Source: Karalla daura (lineage: Eukaryota; Chordata; Actinopteri; Chaetodontiformes; Leiognathidae). Taken from it: 64,000 nucleotides of DNA. Position 1 is the stretch's first letter, and the number at the start of each line of letters is the position of its first letter. Shown piece after piece: positions 43,166 to 57,300 of this stretch. Where the stretch lies: contig CM055198.1 in NCBI GenBank assembly GCA_029224185.1, forward strand, positions 5,646,073 to 5,710,072, read 5' to 3'. Position numbers and translations under genes: made by a program. The notes beneath the pieces were generated by a model that saw nothing but the letters and a program-made list of their open reading frames with translations, was not told the origin of the DNA and made no database searches.

Positions 43166-44739
43166 CATACATATACAAAAATATATATATCAAACATTTG
43201 CTTATTCTTCACTATTGCACTACCAGGAGCATTATTTCTTGCAGACCTTGCTTTATAAGGCAGAATTAGATTTCCTCTGAGACTGTTTATCATTGTGGCC
43301 TCCAGCAGGGCTCCAGCCCCTATGGCATCCCCCTTCATGCGCTCATATTGATACCTGTCAAAACCACACCCTCATGCACCCACACACACACACGCACACA
43401 CAGTGTATGTCCAGCAGAATCCAATAAGCTCTGGAAAATCAATTGGAGTGATCAAGACATTTAATGAGTGCAGTCCCTGCAGGCCCAAGTCTCCAAAAAG
43501 TGAAGAAACAAATTCAGGCAAAAGCAAAGAAATAAACCTTTGACCAACAGTCAGGGTGCAGCCGGCTCCTCTACTACCCCCCCGCCTCATCTGAGCCCTT
43601 GCAGTGACAGGTAGATTAAGGGGTGTGATAGATGCCCCTCTCTGTGTCTCCCCCTCCCCAACCTCTCCCCTCCTTTCCCTCCCCTCCATCCATCATGGCG
43701 GCTGGTGTAATTGCGGCTGCGTGGGGCTGGCAGAGGGAGCCTCCATCCATCTCCTTAACAACAAACAGTCAGGAGGACGGATGGTGCTGCGCTCCCCAGT
43801 TAATCTTCATCTATAAGAGGGGGGGGACCAGGGAGGAGGGTGGAGGCGGCGGAGGAGGAGGAGGCAGAGGAGGAGGGATGGAGAGGGAGAGGAAGAAAAT
43901 AACAGAATGGTAGTGTTGGCTTACTATAAATAAGGCGAGCTGGAGAGAAGAGGGCAGAAAGGATGGAGAGATGGTGGAGGGCTAAAGCGAGAGGCCGTGC
44001 CCAGACAGGTAGAAACAGGAGGGAAATAAAGGAAGAGGAATGAGCCGCATGGGGAAGAGGTAGAGAAACTGGGGGCAAAGTTTGCAAACAGGCTGCGGGT
44101 GCAGATAAGGGGGAATTTGCTCGGCGAGTTGGCCGAGAGAAAGCAATGAGAAGTGGAGAAAGAGAGGGGGTGGGGGTGGAGGGAGGGAAGGGGCGAAAAT
44201 TTATGTCTATGCGGCCAGACGACCCAGAAACTGGAGAGGCACAAGCTCATAAAAATGCACTCTGCCCCCCCTCGGCTACCCCTCACTTTTAGCCCTCTCT
44301 GCCTGGTTCTCTGTTGCTCGCGTTACTCCCTCCATCGCCTGGCCTTGCAGCCGGTGGAGGTGCGGGGCCCTCTGATGCTTTGGGTGGTGGCTAGTGTGTG
44401 GTTGGTGGGGGTCAGGGCAGCCGTATTTTCTTTAATGGCGGAGTCACTGAAGTCAACAAGGCTGGGTGGCCCTCCTGCCTCCCTCCATCGTTCCCTGTTA
44501 GAGTCCAGCAAGGAAGGCAGGGAGAGGGCAGCGGTGGTCCGGAGAGCTTGTTATTTTTCATCTCGTAGATGATGCATTACCGTCCGAGCAAGGTCAGCAG
44601 CCGGCGATATCATATTTCTGTTTGCATCAACACGTGGTTCATACAGGGCTTGAGAAATGCTTGAATGTTGAGTGAAATCCTTGAGAATGCCTGAAATTCC
44701 ACAATTTTCTAAGTCACCCCAGAAAATCATGTCATCTCT

Positions 44740-44985
44740 CCATCCATTATCTTACCTACTGCATACTACTACTATTCCGTAAAGACAGGCAGTACCCCCT
44801 GGACAGATAACCTGTCCATCATAGGGCACTCACCCCCATCAACTATCATGCTCACATCTAGGAGCAGTTCAGACCTGCCTCAATACATGTTCTTGGTCTG
44901 TGGACATGGGAAGAGCTGTTGGTCCAACCAGGATTTGAGAGAAGAGAACTTCTGTCTCAGGGGCAAAATGGTGCCACAAAAAAAC
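44740..44985 (-). mobile_element. Decayed tRNA-like fish interspersed repeat (copy D)
   Basis: Contains GATAACCTGTCCATCATAGG, an ATGTTCTTGGTCTGTGGACA segment and CCAACCAGGATTTGAG, the same order as copy C but more diverged. Confidence 0.45.
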
Positions 44986-47900
44986 TTTTTCCAAAAAAAA
45001 AAAAAGGATTTAGACTGTTCATAGAATGACACTAAAATACAGGTATAACAACCACTTTGGGTCTGTATTCATACGGTTGTGTAAGGCGTTGTGAACGCTT
45101 GACATGGACACAAATGTGTTGCTTCACTGCGTTGGGAAAACTACGGGGGACAGGAGCAATTGGCGGAGTCACTTGGTGCGCCATCTTTTCTCTACAGTGG
45201 CAGTGGCTCTCTACTTATTTCACACAAATATGCAAGGAAATATCCACAAATACACACACACACGCTCCGAAGTACTGCTTCCCTCTCTGCTTGTTGCTTC
45301 CTGTTTTCTAGCCCAGGGCATCGCCTGCAGTGAGGCCTGACTTAGAAGACAAGCAACGGGACGCTGACCGTCCAGCACGCAACACACACACACACACGCA
45401 CACATAGCTCCACGTCTGCCGTCATGAGCACACTGGCATGGCGTGGTGTGAGCACACACACTCAGCAGGCCTCGGCGGGTGCAGGGGAGCGAGCACTCGA
45501 GCCCTGACAGCGAGTGACAAATAACTGCAGCAGCCCTGACGTGCGGAGCACTCCCACCGTGAACCTGCCTGCTTGCCTGCCTGGGACTCGGCTGCGTGCT
45601 GCAGGAAGGGAGCAGCATTCCTGCGGGACGAGCGAGGTCCCCACAACAGGAGGACGAGGCAAAAAGCCTCCATCCAAGCTCCCCGGGACGGTGGCTCGGC
45701 TGCCCATGGTGGAGGACGGGAACGAAACCCGAGATTTCACCAAACCAAGATTTGCACATCACGTCACAGCCAAAACACTCTAGCCTAAAGGCACTGCATC
45801 AAGCGTAGGCTGAGATGGATGACTGACACTGTATGCATGATGATTAAAGTAAATAAATAAATAAAAGTTTCTTACCTTTTTAGAATTAAATATGCTGTAT
45901 TGAAGATTATGCCTTGTTAAACAGGAGTTCAAAGCTGTTTAGGCTCGTTTCAGACCTCACAAAATTATTGCAAATATATGCAACGTCTAATGCAATTACT
46001 GGACTTATCTGTCTTTGGTTGGGTGTCTGATGTCACATAATAATGATGACGATATGATGGCGATAGTCGATTCCCTGGGTCTTGGTCGGCCACTCCTGTG
46101 CAGGCACCATCCTTCGTTAGAGCTGGATGCACAGACGAACCAGAGATGTTGGACCTCATTGTTGGACCAGTTTGCACATGGGTCATTTTGCATGATTCCA
46201 CTGAACTTGCCCAACTAAACTCACACGCACTGCCTTTAGCATAAACAAAAAGTAACAAATGGTCCATGACTGTAAGAAGGCAGCCAGCAGCATCACGCCA
46301 GTGGTCAATGACTAGTGAATTGCATTTTCAGATCACAAGAACAGACATGGCAATCCGTTTCATGCCACAGTTGTTGACTGAAAACAGAAAGGACTTCTGT
46401 TTGCTTTTCTTGGCTGCTTTAATGACTTTGTGGGTCTAATCACTCTTGAGGCTGGAGGTCAGACGGTCACCACCGCTGGTGTAAAAAGTACTTCTGCATG
46501 GGTTTTAAGGAGATCGTACAGTTCTGTAACTCAAAAATATCTTGTTGTGGATTGTCAATCTCATTGTGGAAAAATATAAAATTCAACCTGTAAAACTAAG
46601 TTTTAGAGCAACTGAAGATACTTTGCAGTCTAAATGACAGCAAATACAATAAATAATTCATTTTAAAATGTTGCTGATTATGACATTGGCCATTGAAGAA
46701 CAACAACCATCGGGGAGATTCATAACATGCTTCAGCCCTTATCCGTTGTCACCCAATGTTTTCTTTCATTTCACCATAAGCTTGGTAAAGCCTACCTGTG
46801 TGTGGTGGGACTAATCTGGTGAAAATAGAAAGTGTTATTGCAGCAACATCTGTTCCTTGTGAAAACACACTACAGTGACACAGGTTTGACAACATATGTC
46901 GAGAAAAGAAAATGTGCTGCGCCATTAGCTATGCAGAGCAGGAAAGTTAGGTAAGGTGTTATCTCAGAGTCACAAGGAGGTGCTGTAAAACTGACACATC
47001 CTTTAATGTGTGTAATCTGCGCGTTTAGATAATAGCCCGCTAGATAAATGCATGGAGATTTACGACTCGAGTTGAAGTGCCCCGAAGAGAAAACAATGCA
47101 AACATCCCCTCACTTCCTTGTGCACCGCTTCATCTTCAGATGATGCACACTTGCCTGTTAATCCCTTTTCATTGAACCTGTTAACAAAGTGAAAACAAGC
47201 CTGGGATCTGGGTCTTTTCCAGCCCATTGACACCGCTCCACGGCTGTGTAACCGGGCTCCGTGTGGGAGGGGGTCGGCTGCTGTGATCAGCCCCGGCGGG
47301 AGAGCAGCGCCCTGCGGGGTTGAAAGGGCCGGTGCGCGGCCCCCACACAGCCCGGCCCTCGGCCCCGGTGGGGCCGCTGATTGAAGTGCAGCCGCATGGT
47401 GGCCCCCCACGGCCGGACCGGGGGGAGAGCAGCATTTTGAATAATTATTATGTTACTGAGGTGTCATTTACAACACAAGACTGAGGAGTTCCCTCTCTCT
47501 TTTTTCTATTTAACATCAAACTTTCCCACAATAATGGTTTTGTTTTCTCACCTCTCCCAATCAACAAAAAGAAGGCCAAAGGGGCCACATTTGGGCTGTG
47601 TCAAAAGGCACAATGACAGAAACAATAAAACACCCTGGAAGCTGTTACCAGCCTGTAACTTTCATGTCATCAAGCACACTCCACTTTTATTTATGACCCT
47701 CCATGAGCAGCCACTGTATTAAAACCTCTTGGTTTTATAAGCAGAAAATGGTTCTGGTGGACTCTTTTCTTGCTGACAGAAGATAAAAAAGTGAGGTCCA
47801 CTGTATGTGTATGTGTGTGTGTGGGATTTAATATTTCCAATCCCATCATCTTCATTCATTGATTGTTGGGGCTGTGTTAAACATGGGAGTAAGGGAGTTA

Positions 47901-48159
47901 AGTTATCACGGGTTATCCTAGGGTTATGTGGGGAGAGGAAGGGAGAGGATAGGGGGGTGGTATCAGCCCTGGAGGAGAGCTTTGATAAAATGATGGAGGG
48001 GGGTCTTCTTCTTCTTCTTCTTCTCTGGTGTTTTGTGTGATAAGCAGGAGGAGGAGTAAGGGAAGAAGAGGAGGAGGGAAGGAGGGAGAAAAGAAGGAGG
48101 GGGGACCCAGGAGACCCCGTCGCGTTTTGACCCTCTGAAACCTCCCAGCTCACACACAC

Positions 48160-48913
48160 ACATACACACACACACACACACACCACCACCATCACCACCA
48201 CCTCCTCCTCCTCCTCCTCCTCCACATCACCATCACTCCTCCTCCTCCTCCTCCTCCCCAGACTGAAAACACCATCGCTCATTCCCGGCCGTGGCAGTTC
48301 CCTCCGTGTCGGACACCGAGCACCAGGAGCCAGAATAGGGAGATAAAGGGTCGCTTTTCTCCGCCTGTCTCCCCCCCACCTCACCTCGAACCGCACACAG
48401 CAGCGAGCATCCCCGGCGGCTGCAGCCGGAGCGAGAGGCGCACCAGGCGGGGACGAGGCGCTGTAGGAAGCCGCTGCTCTACCGGACGCTCCGGAGCGGA
48501 GGACTGGATCTCTGACGTCTCGGTGGGACATGATTTTTTTTTTTTTTTTACACCATGTAGCGGAGCTTTGTGCAGCCATCACTCACCATCAGCAGCCTCC
48601 AGTAACCAGGCTGCGAGCTTTATTTGCGCTAAGTGTATTATAAAGCATTAGGATGGGCTGGGTAATAGGATGATATCAGAGTAAACACACACACACACAT
48701 ACACAGGGAGCAGGCAGTGGCTGCTTTGTGCATCTGTTGACCCCCTCCCCTGCACGAGCTCTTATTAAAGACAGAAAAATGCTCACTTTGTATTTGCAGG
48801 ACTCAGGGGACAGAGAGAGAGAGAAAGAGAGAGGGAGACAGAGGGAGCAGAGCTCGCTGCTGCAGCCGAGCAGCGCATCATCGTCTCCGGGGTAGGACTG
48901 GCTGTCGACTCGC
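48160..48913 (+). promoter_or_regulatory. meis3: Probable meis3 promoter and 5' UTR
   Basis: GC-rich with TCC repeats (48203-48255), a CA repeat (48153-48182), a T-run (48533-48549) and an AT-rich TATTATAAAG at about 48637. The ATG at 48914 is followed after four codons by a donor, as in other Meis genes, so the sequence upstream is 5' UTR or promoter. The start site is not determined. Confidence 0.4.
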
Positions 48914-51900
48914 ATGGAGAAGAGGGTAAGCTCTGCTGTTTTGTGCGTATGGGTGAGTGTGCGTGCGTGTGTGCATGTTTCCCTGTTTCGTTTGTGTTTT
49001 ATTGGAGTGGTCGAGGGGATACGGATTCAGAGCAGAGCCTGCTGGGCTGACAGATTTCACGAGGAGGTAATTAGAAAGACATCAATATGGGAGCATATGG
49101 GTGGGAATCCTCTTTGCACGGCCGGGTCCAGGGTCGCTTTGAGCAGCCACACTCAACACAAGGCCCAGTGCGAAACCATGGGCTCACTGATGATGGCAAA
49201 ACAACAGGGAAATGAGCCAGTGAAGGCAGCACAGCCACGTAGGGGATCTTGTAGAAGAAGTACTCATCTATCTGTTGTTGGAACTTCAAATTACTTAAAC
49301 TTAGAAAAAGAAATGTACTTAATATGTCAGGACATGTCCAGGGGAGCTGCAGACCAGATGAGGTTATGTAAAACTTCCAGACACTTCATAGGATATTTGG
49401 ACGGTGATTTCCATTGAAAGCTACTTGGATGTTACATGCAGCAGAATAATACAGTTTGTGCTAAAACAATAGGGAAGTGTGCCAGTGAAGGCAGCACAGC
49501 CTGTTATGTTACGGCCATTGTCCTCTTAACAATTACTAAATCTTCTAAATCTTCTTCTTCTTGTGGAACCAAAACGTGCCTTTCATCAATTTTATGATGG
49601 CACAAATACATAGCTAGGTGCAACTTTTGCATATAACGAAAGACCACTTTAATCTGGGTGAAATGCATTGCTAGAGGAAATACAGGCCAGTGGAGATTAT
49701 TTAAAACTTCCAGGCAATTTCCACTGTTACATATATTTAATCCAGTTAATCCACAGAGTTAGTGGTCATGGCAAAACAACAGATTAATGTGTCTCTGAAG
49801 GCAGTACAGTCAGGTGGAGACCCTGCCCTGTTAATGTTAAAAAGTACTGATGTAAATGGTCTCCATATGACACCAAAATCTTTATTTCTAAACACTTTCC
49901 CGCCGGTGTTGACACTCTTAGGCAACATCAGTAAGAATACATTTAATCTGCCAGAAGTCCAAATTTCTGAATACAGGGCGTATTATATAAAATTTACGGA
50001 TGCCTCCTAAAAGGCTACATGGATGTTTCATGTAATAGAATAATAAGGAGTTAGTGTTTATGGCTAAACAACAAAGAGATATATGGTGAAAGCAGCGCAG
50101 GCATGTTGGAGATTTTCCACATATCCTTTCGTAAAGTACTGATAAATGTTCTTTCTGTGGCACCCAAATGTGTATTTCTTAAGATATATGTGCTGGTGAA
50201 AATACATATTTAGAGGCAAGTTTTTTAAATTATTATTATTATTATTTTTAAAAGCTTCCATACAAAATCCCTTATTTGCAGGAGAAATGCAGGCCATGTA
50301 GGTTATGCTCTGTGGGTCTGACGTATGTTTTTTGCTGCTCTCAGAATAATATGGAGAGTGTGTTTGTGGCCAAACAACAGAAATATGTTCACACAGCCAT
50401 GTGGACACAACTATCCTGACAAGCAATACTTACTCAGTTACCCTCTGAATGGCACCAAACTGTTCACCTCCGAAACACTTTTATGCCAGTGCCAATACGT
50501 TACAGGCGTGAGCTTTCAAAAGAAACACAATTAATTTGACAGAAGCCAACATTTGTAGGTGAAATAGCAGCAGCTATTTAATACCGGCAGACGCCCCACA
50601 GACAGCTATTTGGATGTTACGTGTATTTAACACTGCTCTCAGAATAATATGGATTTATTGTTGTGTAATGTCGCTGGGATGGCATGGAAGTGTTAGAGTA
50701 TAGTGCAGGTCATTAAGAGGCAGAGGCAGAGATGCAGCTCTTCAACTCGGTAAGTAGGTCAGTGTTTTTGCTACAGTGGTTCAGAGGCATGGAGGAAGAG
50801 GAGGAGGAGGAGGAGGAGGAGGAACAGACAGCAGGCGGACTGAGTGGAGGAGAGCAATTAGAGATATACAGAAAATCACTGCTGTTTGAAAACAGTGCAG
50901 GGGAGACACGGAAACAGACCACAAACTGCGGTGATATAAGGAAATCCGCATTATATGACCATTCCACTCTTGTAGTTATTGGAGCGTAAAACGCTTCTGT
51001 CCCATTAAACTGCATGTTATGCTCCTCTGTGCAAATGAAGGATCACTCCCATCATGTTGCTCTTCAAAAATAAAATAAAATGGACACTTCTGAATCTTTT
51101 TGAAAACAGGACAAAAAAAATGTTCCGTGCCTGAGCTTTATTTCACTCGTGTTTGTTTGCTTAAATTTGCGGTAAAAACCGGAACTTGTGTCTGTAGCCT
51201 CAGGTTGTTTCCAACTTTCTGCAACTTTTATTCCATACACACTTTGTATAACGCATCCGCTGTCGCTGCGCTTCTTAAAGTTTCTTCCAACTTTTTTCCC
51301 CCCTCTCGTTCTCAGTTTTCTCTCTCGAAGTACACGAAGTGCAAAAACCTATGCGGTGAATTTACTGGCTTGTGGAAACTAATTCCTTGAGGTGAAATGT
51401 TCGCAAAGACAACTCAACATCTCTGTTTTCTGGGCGCCGGAGAAACGGCGACCAGATTTTAACTTTGTTTCTCCCCTGGATTATTTTTCACCCTAGACCC
51501 GGAGCTGTTTTTAGACTCCAGCCATTACGCTAAAATAAAATGCACATGTCAGCACAGTTTAATAGAGCTGCCATTCTTTATTCATAGTGAAGGAGGATTA
51601 TTTATTCAGCCAGACTCTTAAGAGCGTCTGAAATATGAAACCAAGCTGCTCACAAAATTTCCCCTCCGTTTCATACTTTTTTATTTTATCTCCGTGGTCG
51701 CTTCTTTGCATTTTCCACCCAGTTGTCTGAAGTTAAATGACCTTATTCCTTTGCATCTGAATACACCGCGTCTGTGCGACCTGGGGCAGCTCGCCTGCAT
51801 CGGCTGTTGCAGCACAACAATTAAAAACTCGTCGTGAAAATGTCGTCCAGCCGTCTGAAGCCTGTTTACTCGCTCCGTGACTTAAAAAAGGGGGAAAATT

Positions 51901-54832
51901 TCGCGGAATTTGTCATCTCGACTTGTCCGCTTTGATCCGCCTGACGCGCGGAAACCGGATAGGGGCCGTGCGCAAAGGGAGACGCGCAATCCGATAGCAG
52001 TGATTGTGTTAATAGCCAGCCTCCATAAAAACTAGAAGGTGTCCCGGGCCAGGGCCTCCGAGCAGGTGCTTTCTGTGATCCCGGTGGCCATATGGGACTC
52101 GAGCACAGCGATTTGATGCGCCGTTTAGGACAGTGGTTCCCAAAGGGAACCGAGGGCTGAGCATCGCACCCACACGGAGAGGTTCCCATAGATGGACACA
52201 CGAGTCGCTGGGGTTGAAAAACGCTTTTGAGTTCCAGTGTTGTTGCCTCACTTCTCACTTCTTATAAGTTAGATATGAAGGCACTGTTGTAGTACCAACG
52301 TGGTTATTTCAAATCTTGGGCTTTGGGCTCATATCTTGATTTTGTGTCTGTGTGTGTGTGTGAAAATGTAGCATTCTGACATTATCAGAAAAGTATAGAA
52401 ATTATATGTTTTTGATGGAGTGACATGGTAGATTGGTGGACAGCCCTGATTCCAACCTTGAAAAGTTTTCCTGTTCTCGCCACGTGTGCGGGTTTGCTCT
52501 AGGTACTGCAGTTTCTTCCCATGCCCCCAGAAACATGCATTTTTAGATTGACTCTAATTGGGTATAAGTGTGAACCTTGTGTGTGTGTGTCTGCCCTGTG
52601 ATGGACTGGAGACCTGTCCAGGGTGTGTTATTTCTTGCCTTTGCCCCCATGTGAGCTGGAGATAGACTCCAGCCGTTCCCCTCGACCCCAAAGCCAGTAA
52701 AATAGCAGATAAATGGAGTGCAAATCAGACTGAGAATCAAATGGGGAGGGGGGGTCACTGCATGCGACAGCATTTCTTTCTGTGGTTAATAATAAAACCC
52801 TGTGGTCACCTTTCAGAGGACACGGCTCCTCCGGAAAAGAAAAAAAGGAAAACAGAAAGAAAAAACGGCTAAGCACGTCATAACTTTTATGGCTTGGTTA
52901 AAATACCACAGCAGTGAAAGGTGTCAGAGGGGTCAGGCCACCTAGCAGGTGCTGTCTGTCTGTGATCCCGGTGGCCCCTGGGGGACCGTGCCGGGCATCC
53001 CTTTAATCCAGCACAGCAGATCTGCTGACCTGAGCAGCGTGGCCTCGGAGACAGAAGCTGCAGCGCAAATTAGCTCTGTAACACAGACAGAGAGAGGGGG
53101 GGGTGGAACAAGGGAGCCACGCATGTATATTCATGATGCCGTGTGTGCAACATCCTCTCTCTGAGGCTCTATCTGTGCATGTGTGTGATTGTGTCTGCGA
53201 GCGTGCCATATGTGTGTCTGATTCACTGCCTGTGTGCGTGCGTGCGTGTGTGTGTGCGTGTGTGTGTGTGTGTGCGTGAGCCCCAGAGAGGCTGTCACAG
53301 CGGGTTGCGAGGGACGTCTCAGCACGGCTCCTGTCTAGTCTGAGTTTAGAAGGGTGGAGACGATATTAGCTGCTACGCCCTCTCCTTCCTCCGCCGTCTC
53401 CCTCTCATCTCCTCCCTTTCAAGAGCTGGGGAAATTGGCCTCTTCAGCCCGACTCGCGGTGTCTGCTCCGAGGTTATCCCAGTGCCTTTGGAGGGGGTTT
53501 CGCAATCGTGAGAGCGCACAGAGTTTTCAGCCGCGTTTTCATCTTCTCAGCTGAAGTGAAATCAAAGGGATCATCGAGGTTTCATGAGGAAATGTTTGCT
53601 CACATGTGAGCGGACCGCGCTACACACAGAACTGCAGCGACAGCGGTTTGTCAGCGCACACGGGTAGTCGGAATAGTTTTACTCATGAAAGTTTCGCTTA
53701 TTGTTGACACTGGGGTTTGGTTTTCTAGTGGGGTTTCAGGGACAGGGAATACACACAGATTACAGGACAAACATACAAATAACTCCCATATAGGGGCAAT
53801 TTAGAGCCTCCAGTTGACCTAATGGTTTTTGAAAGGAATCGGAGTACCCTGAGAAACCACCCCACAGATGTGGGGAGAACATGCAGACTCCGCACAGAAA
53901 GGCCCGGGACTGAAACCAGGGATCTCCTTGCTATGAGACGTTTTTCACCAAGCCACCCTGTCGCCTCTGGACGATTCATCAGCAGCGTTGTCAGATAATC
54001 ATTTCAAACGAAAATGCCAGAAATTCACTCAGCCAGTGCAGTTTCATTAAATTTATTTCTGCCCTGTTATTAAGACAAAGCAAACACTGACTATGTCGAG
54101 TGCGGCTCTGAGAAATGATTGCTTTTCCTGTGACTGGTGTTTTTGTGAGATTAAATAGTAAATCAGGAAGCGAGTTTACAGTTTCATCACAGTTGAAACA
54201 GTCTGTGCGGTTCTGTTTTAAAATGGCAAAGCGCGTGTGGCAGTCCGACTTAGAAGCCCAGCGTCCAGTAAGCTGCATCTGTGAAGCCCCCTGACAGCTC
54301 AGCCTGTAATAAAATCACTGTACGATTTGATGTCAGACAGGCACAGATGTCGGACGTGTCTCATGTTTTCTATCGTCCCGTCTAATTGTGTTTCAGTATG
54401 AAGAGCTGGTGCACTACTCAGGGTCGGAGGGCATGTCGGTGGGGGGGTACGGGGACGATGTCAGGCCATTTCCTCCCCCACAGTACGGGCCCACCATCCC
54501 TGACTCCCTCAAACACCACAAAGACCAGATCTATGGGTAAGCATGTGTGTCTGTGTGTGTGTGAAACCTTAGACGTGGTGCAAATGATTCATGTATCCCA
54601 ATAGTGGTTATAGAGCATAGTTTGGCAGTTTAAATTACATTTGCTCTTTAAGCAGATTAACATGCAGCGCTTTATATTTGTACCGTGAATGTGGAAATAC
54701 ATGTCAAGTGTTTACAGCTGTCTGTTTCATGAATACTGCGCTATAATGTTTCCTGTGGCACCTTCTGTGAATGTATCGTGTGTACATTATGTCAACTGTT
54801 ACTGTGTTTATGTACAGTATGTTAACTGCGTT

Positions 54833-54905
<73 letters not shown>

Positions 54906-57262
54906 GTGCAGTCACCCACTATTCCCACTGCTGGCCTTAGTGTTTGAGAAGTGCGAGCTGGCCACCTGCTCCCCTCGTGACTCCGCCTCCCTCTCGGCCA
55001 CCTCCCACCTCCCCGGAATGACCAATCACAGCGACGTCTGCTCCTCCGAGTCCTTCAACGACGACATTGCAGCGTTTGCCAAGCAGGTGGGCAACAGCAG
55101 CGACATCCAATCACAGGCCAGTCTTCCTCCAGCGGGAGGAAAGTTGTCAGATTTTGTGAACTTGTTGTTCCGGTGTTACAGATCCGTATGGAGAAGCCCA
55201 TATTCTCCTCCAATCCCGAGCTGGATAACTTGGTATGATGTGAACTCAAGTCACTCTAAATTATGAATGCAGTTTTACGAGCATGCATTGTGAAACGTGG
55301 TACACGTGAGTAACCCTTATTCCGCCCTGCACAGATGATCCAGGCCATACAGGTTCTCCGCTTTCACCTGCTGGAGCTGGAGAAGGTTGGTGGACAAGAT
55401 ACTCATTTTTATTTTTCATTTAAGGTGAATTATTGAACAGAGGTGTAATTGTGAAGTACGAGGTTGGTTGGTGAAAGTTATAGGGATGGAGGTGCTCCTG
55501 GAAGAGCCGGGTTTTCAGTAATTGGTAGTGTAGTGCTTTGCTGTGTTTTATTTTGTGAATCTTGGAAAGAAAATTTGGTCAGGCCATGAAAGAGTCATGT
55601 TTTCCTTCTTCTCATCTCTGATATGAACAGAGTGAATTATTTAAGCGAGACTTGATGTGAACTTTAATGTGAACGTACCTTTGTAGATGAGGATCAGGAG
55701 GTCCATGCACTAACCACAGTGAACCTGTCTCTCAAGGTGCACGACCTGTGTGATAACTTCTGCCATCGCTACATCACCTGTCTGAAGGGCAAAATGCCCA
55801 CGGACCTCATCCTGGACGAGCGGGAGGGCGGCTCCAAGTCCGACATGGAGGACTTCACCGGCTCCTGCTCCAGTCTGTCAGAGCAGGTGAGAGAGTTACA
55901 CGGCAACCCCATGGAGAGGACGCTGTTCACCTGCTCAGCCTGAGTAACGAGCGCGTGTTTCGCTGCTCTCCCCCTGATGGGAATCCCTCCCCTCCCCCCA
56001 TCCGTCCCTCTGTCGCTCCATCCCTCACCTTCTCCTCTCTCCCGCAGAACGCGTCCTGGCTACGGGAGCCGGATGAATGCGCCACCACTCCTCTGGGAAC
56101 GCCCGGCACCTGTGGCCTGCCTTCACTCAGCACAGCAGACAACTGCAGCGACACAGGTACACACATACACACACACGCACGCACACACACACACACACAC
56201 ACACACGGTGACAGTAGTGGAAAATATGGTCACATGAGAAAACAGTGCTCTGCACAGCGTACGGGGAAACACAGGTGTTGTTGTGTACGGCAGACACAAC
56301 AACCATGCAACACATGCATAGCATGCTGCAAATGTATTTTATAGTATGCTACTATAACAGCTGTACTGCATTTTGAGCTCGATTGACTGAGAACTGTGAG
56401 TTTAAAGGTAACACATGGAAAGGAAGGGAAATTGCAAATGCCGTACAACTGAGTTTTAACAGACATGTGGTTAATTATGCGATTCTCTAACTCTGCTAGG
56501 AATACTGAAAAGCGCCTTGAATACTGGTTAAATGTAATTAATAGAGTGTTATTGAAGCATAGCTGCAAAAACACGCGCCTGAGCGCAGAGCGGCGATTGA
56601 CTTTGACGGACGTTCGAGCGGCCTCTGAGATGTAGTGTGTGGGCCTGTGCAGGCGACGGCATGGATGGAGGGATGGCCTCCCCCAGCACGGGAGAGGAGG
56701 ACGAGTCGGACAGAGACCGGCGGAACAACAAGAAGAGAGGGATCTTCCCCAAGGTGGCCACAAACATCATGAGAGCGTGGCTCTTCCAGCATCTGTCGGT
56801 GAGTGAGCCTCTCCGGCGCCCCCCCCCCCCTCCATCAAAGCCAAATTATTAGCCCGTTAAAATATTGAATTTGGAGGAATAATTAAAACGGCGCCGCCGA
56901 CAGCCCGCGCGTAGCTGCGCGGGAGAATAATTACCGACAGAGGGGATTAAGTGCAGGCGCGGGAAAAAAAAAGAAAGAGAGAAAGAAAAGGGAAAACGTC
57001 ACCGACAAGAACAGACAGAGAGGGGAAGAGAGTGTATAATGGAGGTCAATTAAATTAAATGAAAAATCAGGGGATTAAGTGATTATGTGAATATGCTTGC
57101 CGTTCAATAACTGTGGCAGAGATAGAAATGGAGTGAGTAATTGTTGGTGAGGTAATTAGCTACTAAATGAGGCAGGTCAAACGTTGCTCCACCGCAATTA
57201 TTACAGTGTGTGCGTGAGTGTGTGTGAGAGAGAGATACACAGCGCAGAGGCAGAGAGAGACG

Positions 57263-57300
<38 letters not shown>

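Larger units (their letters stand above)
39771..48600. other. Repeat-rich intergenic DNA between prss16 and meis3
   Basis: No gene recognised over nearly 9 kb. It holds CA/TG repeats (39990-40040, 40148-40222, 40358-40440, 41188-41248), a G-rich tract (40997-41040), CTC and GGA repeats, two decayed tRNA-like repeats (42860-43165, 44740-44985), a nuclear-receptor half-site cluster (40043-40093) and complex AT/GC sequence at 46900-47460. Open frames here run through low-complexity DNA. Confidence 0.5.

Noticed and set aside
43604..43913. Short open frames around a CATGGCGGCTG sequence
   Set aside because: Gly/Pro-rich low-complexity translation without conserved features.
47719..48582. 287-codon minus-strand open frame upstream of meis3
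   Set aside because: Low-complexity translation from TCC/GGA and CA repeats; no domain; overlaps the probable meis3 promoter and 5' UTR.
53920..53975. tRNA gene suggested by A/B-box-like motifs
   Set aside because: Boxes are degenerate, no cloverleaf can be drawn, and the segment is the head of a dispersed repeat.
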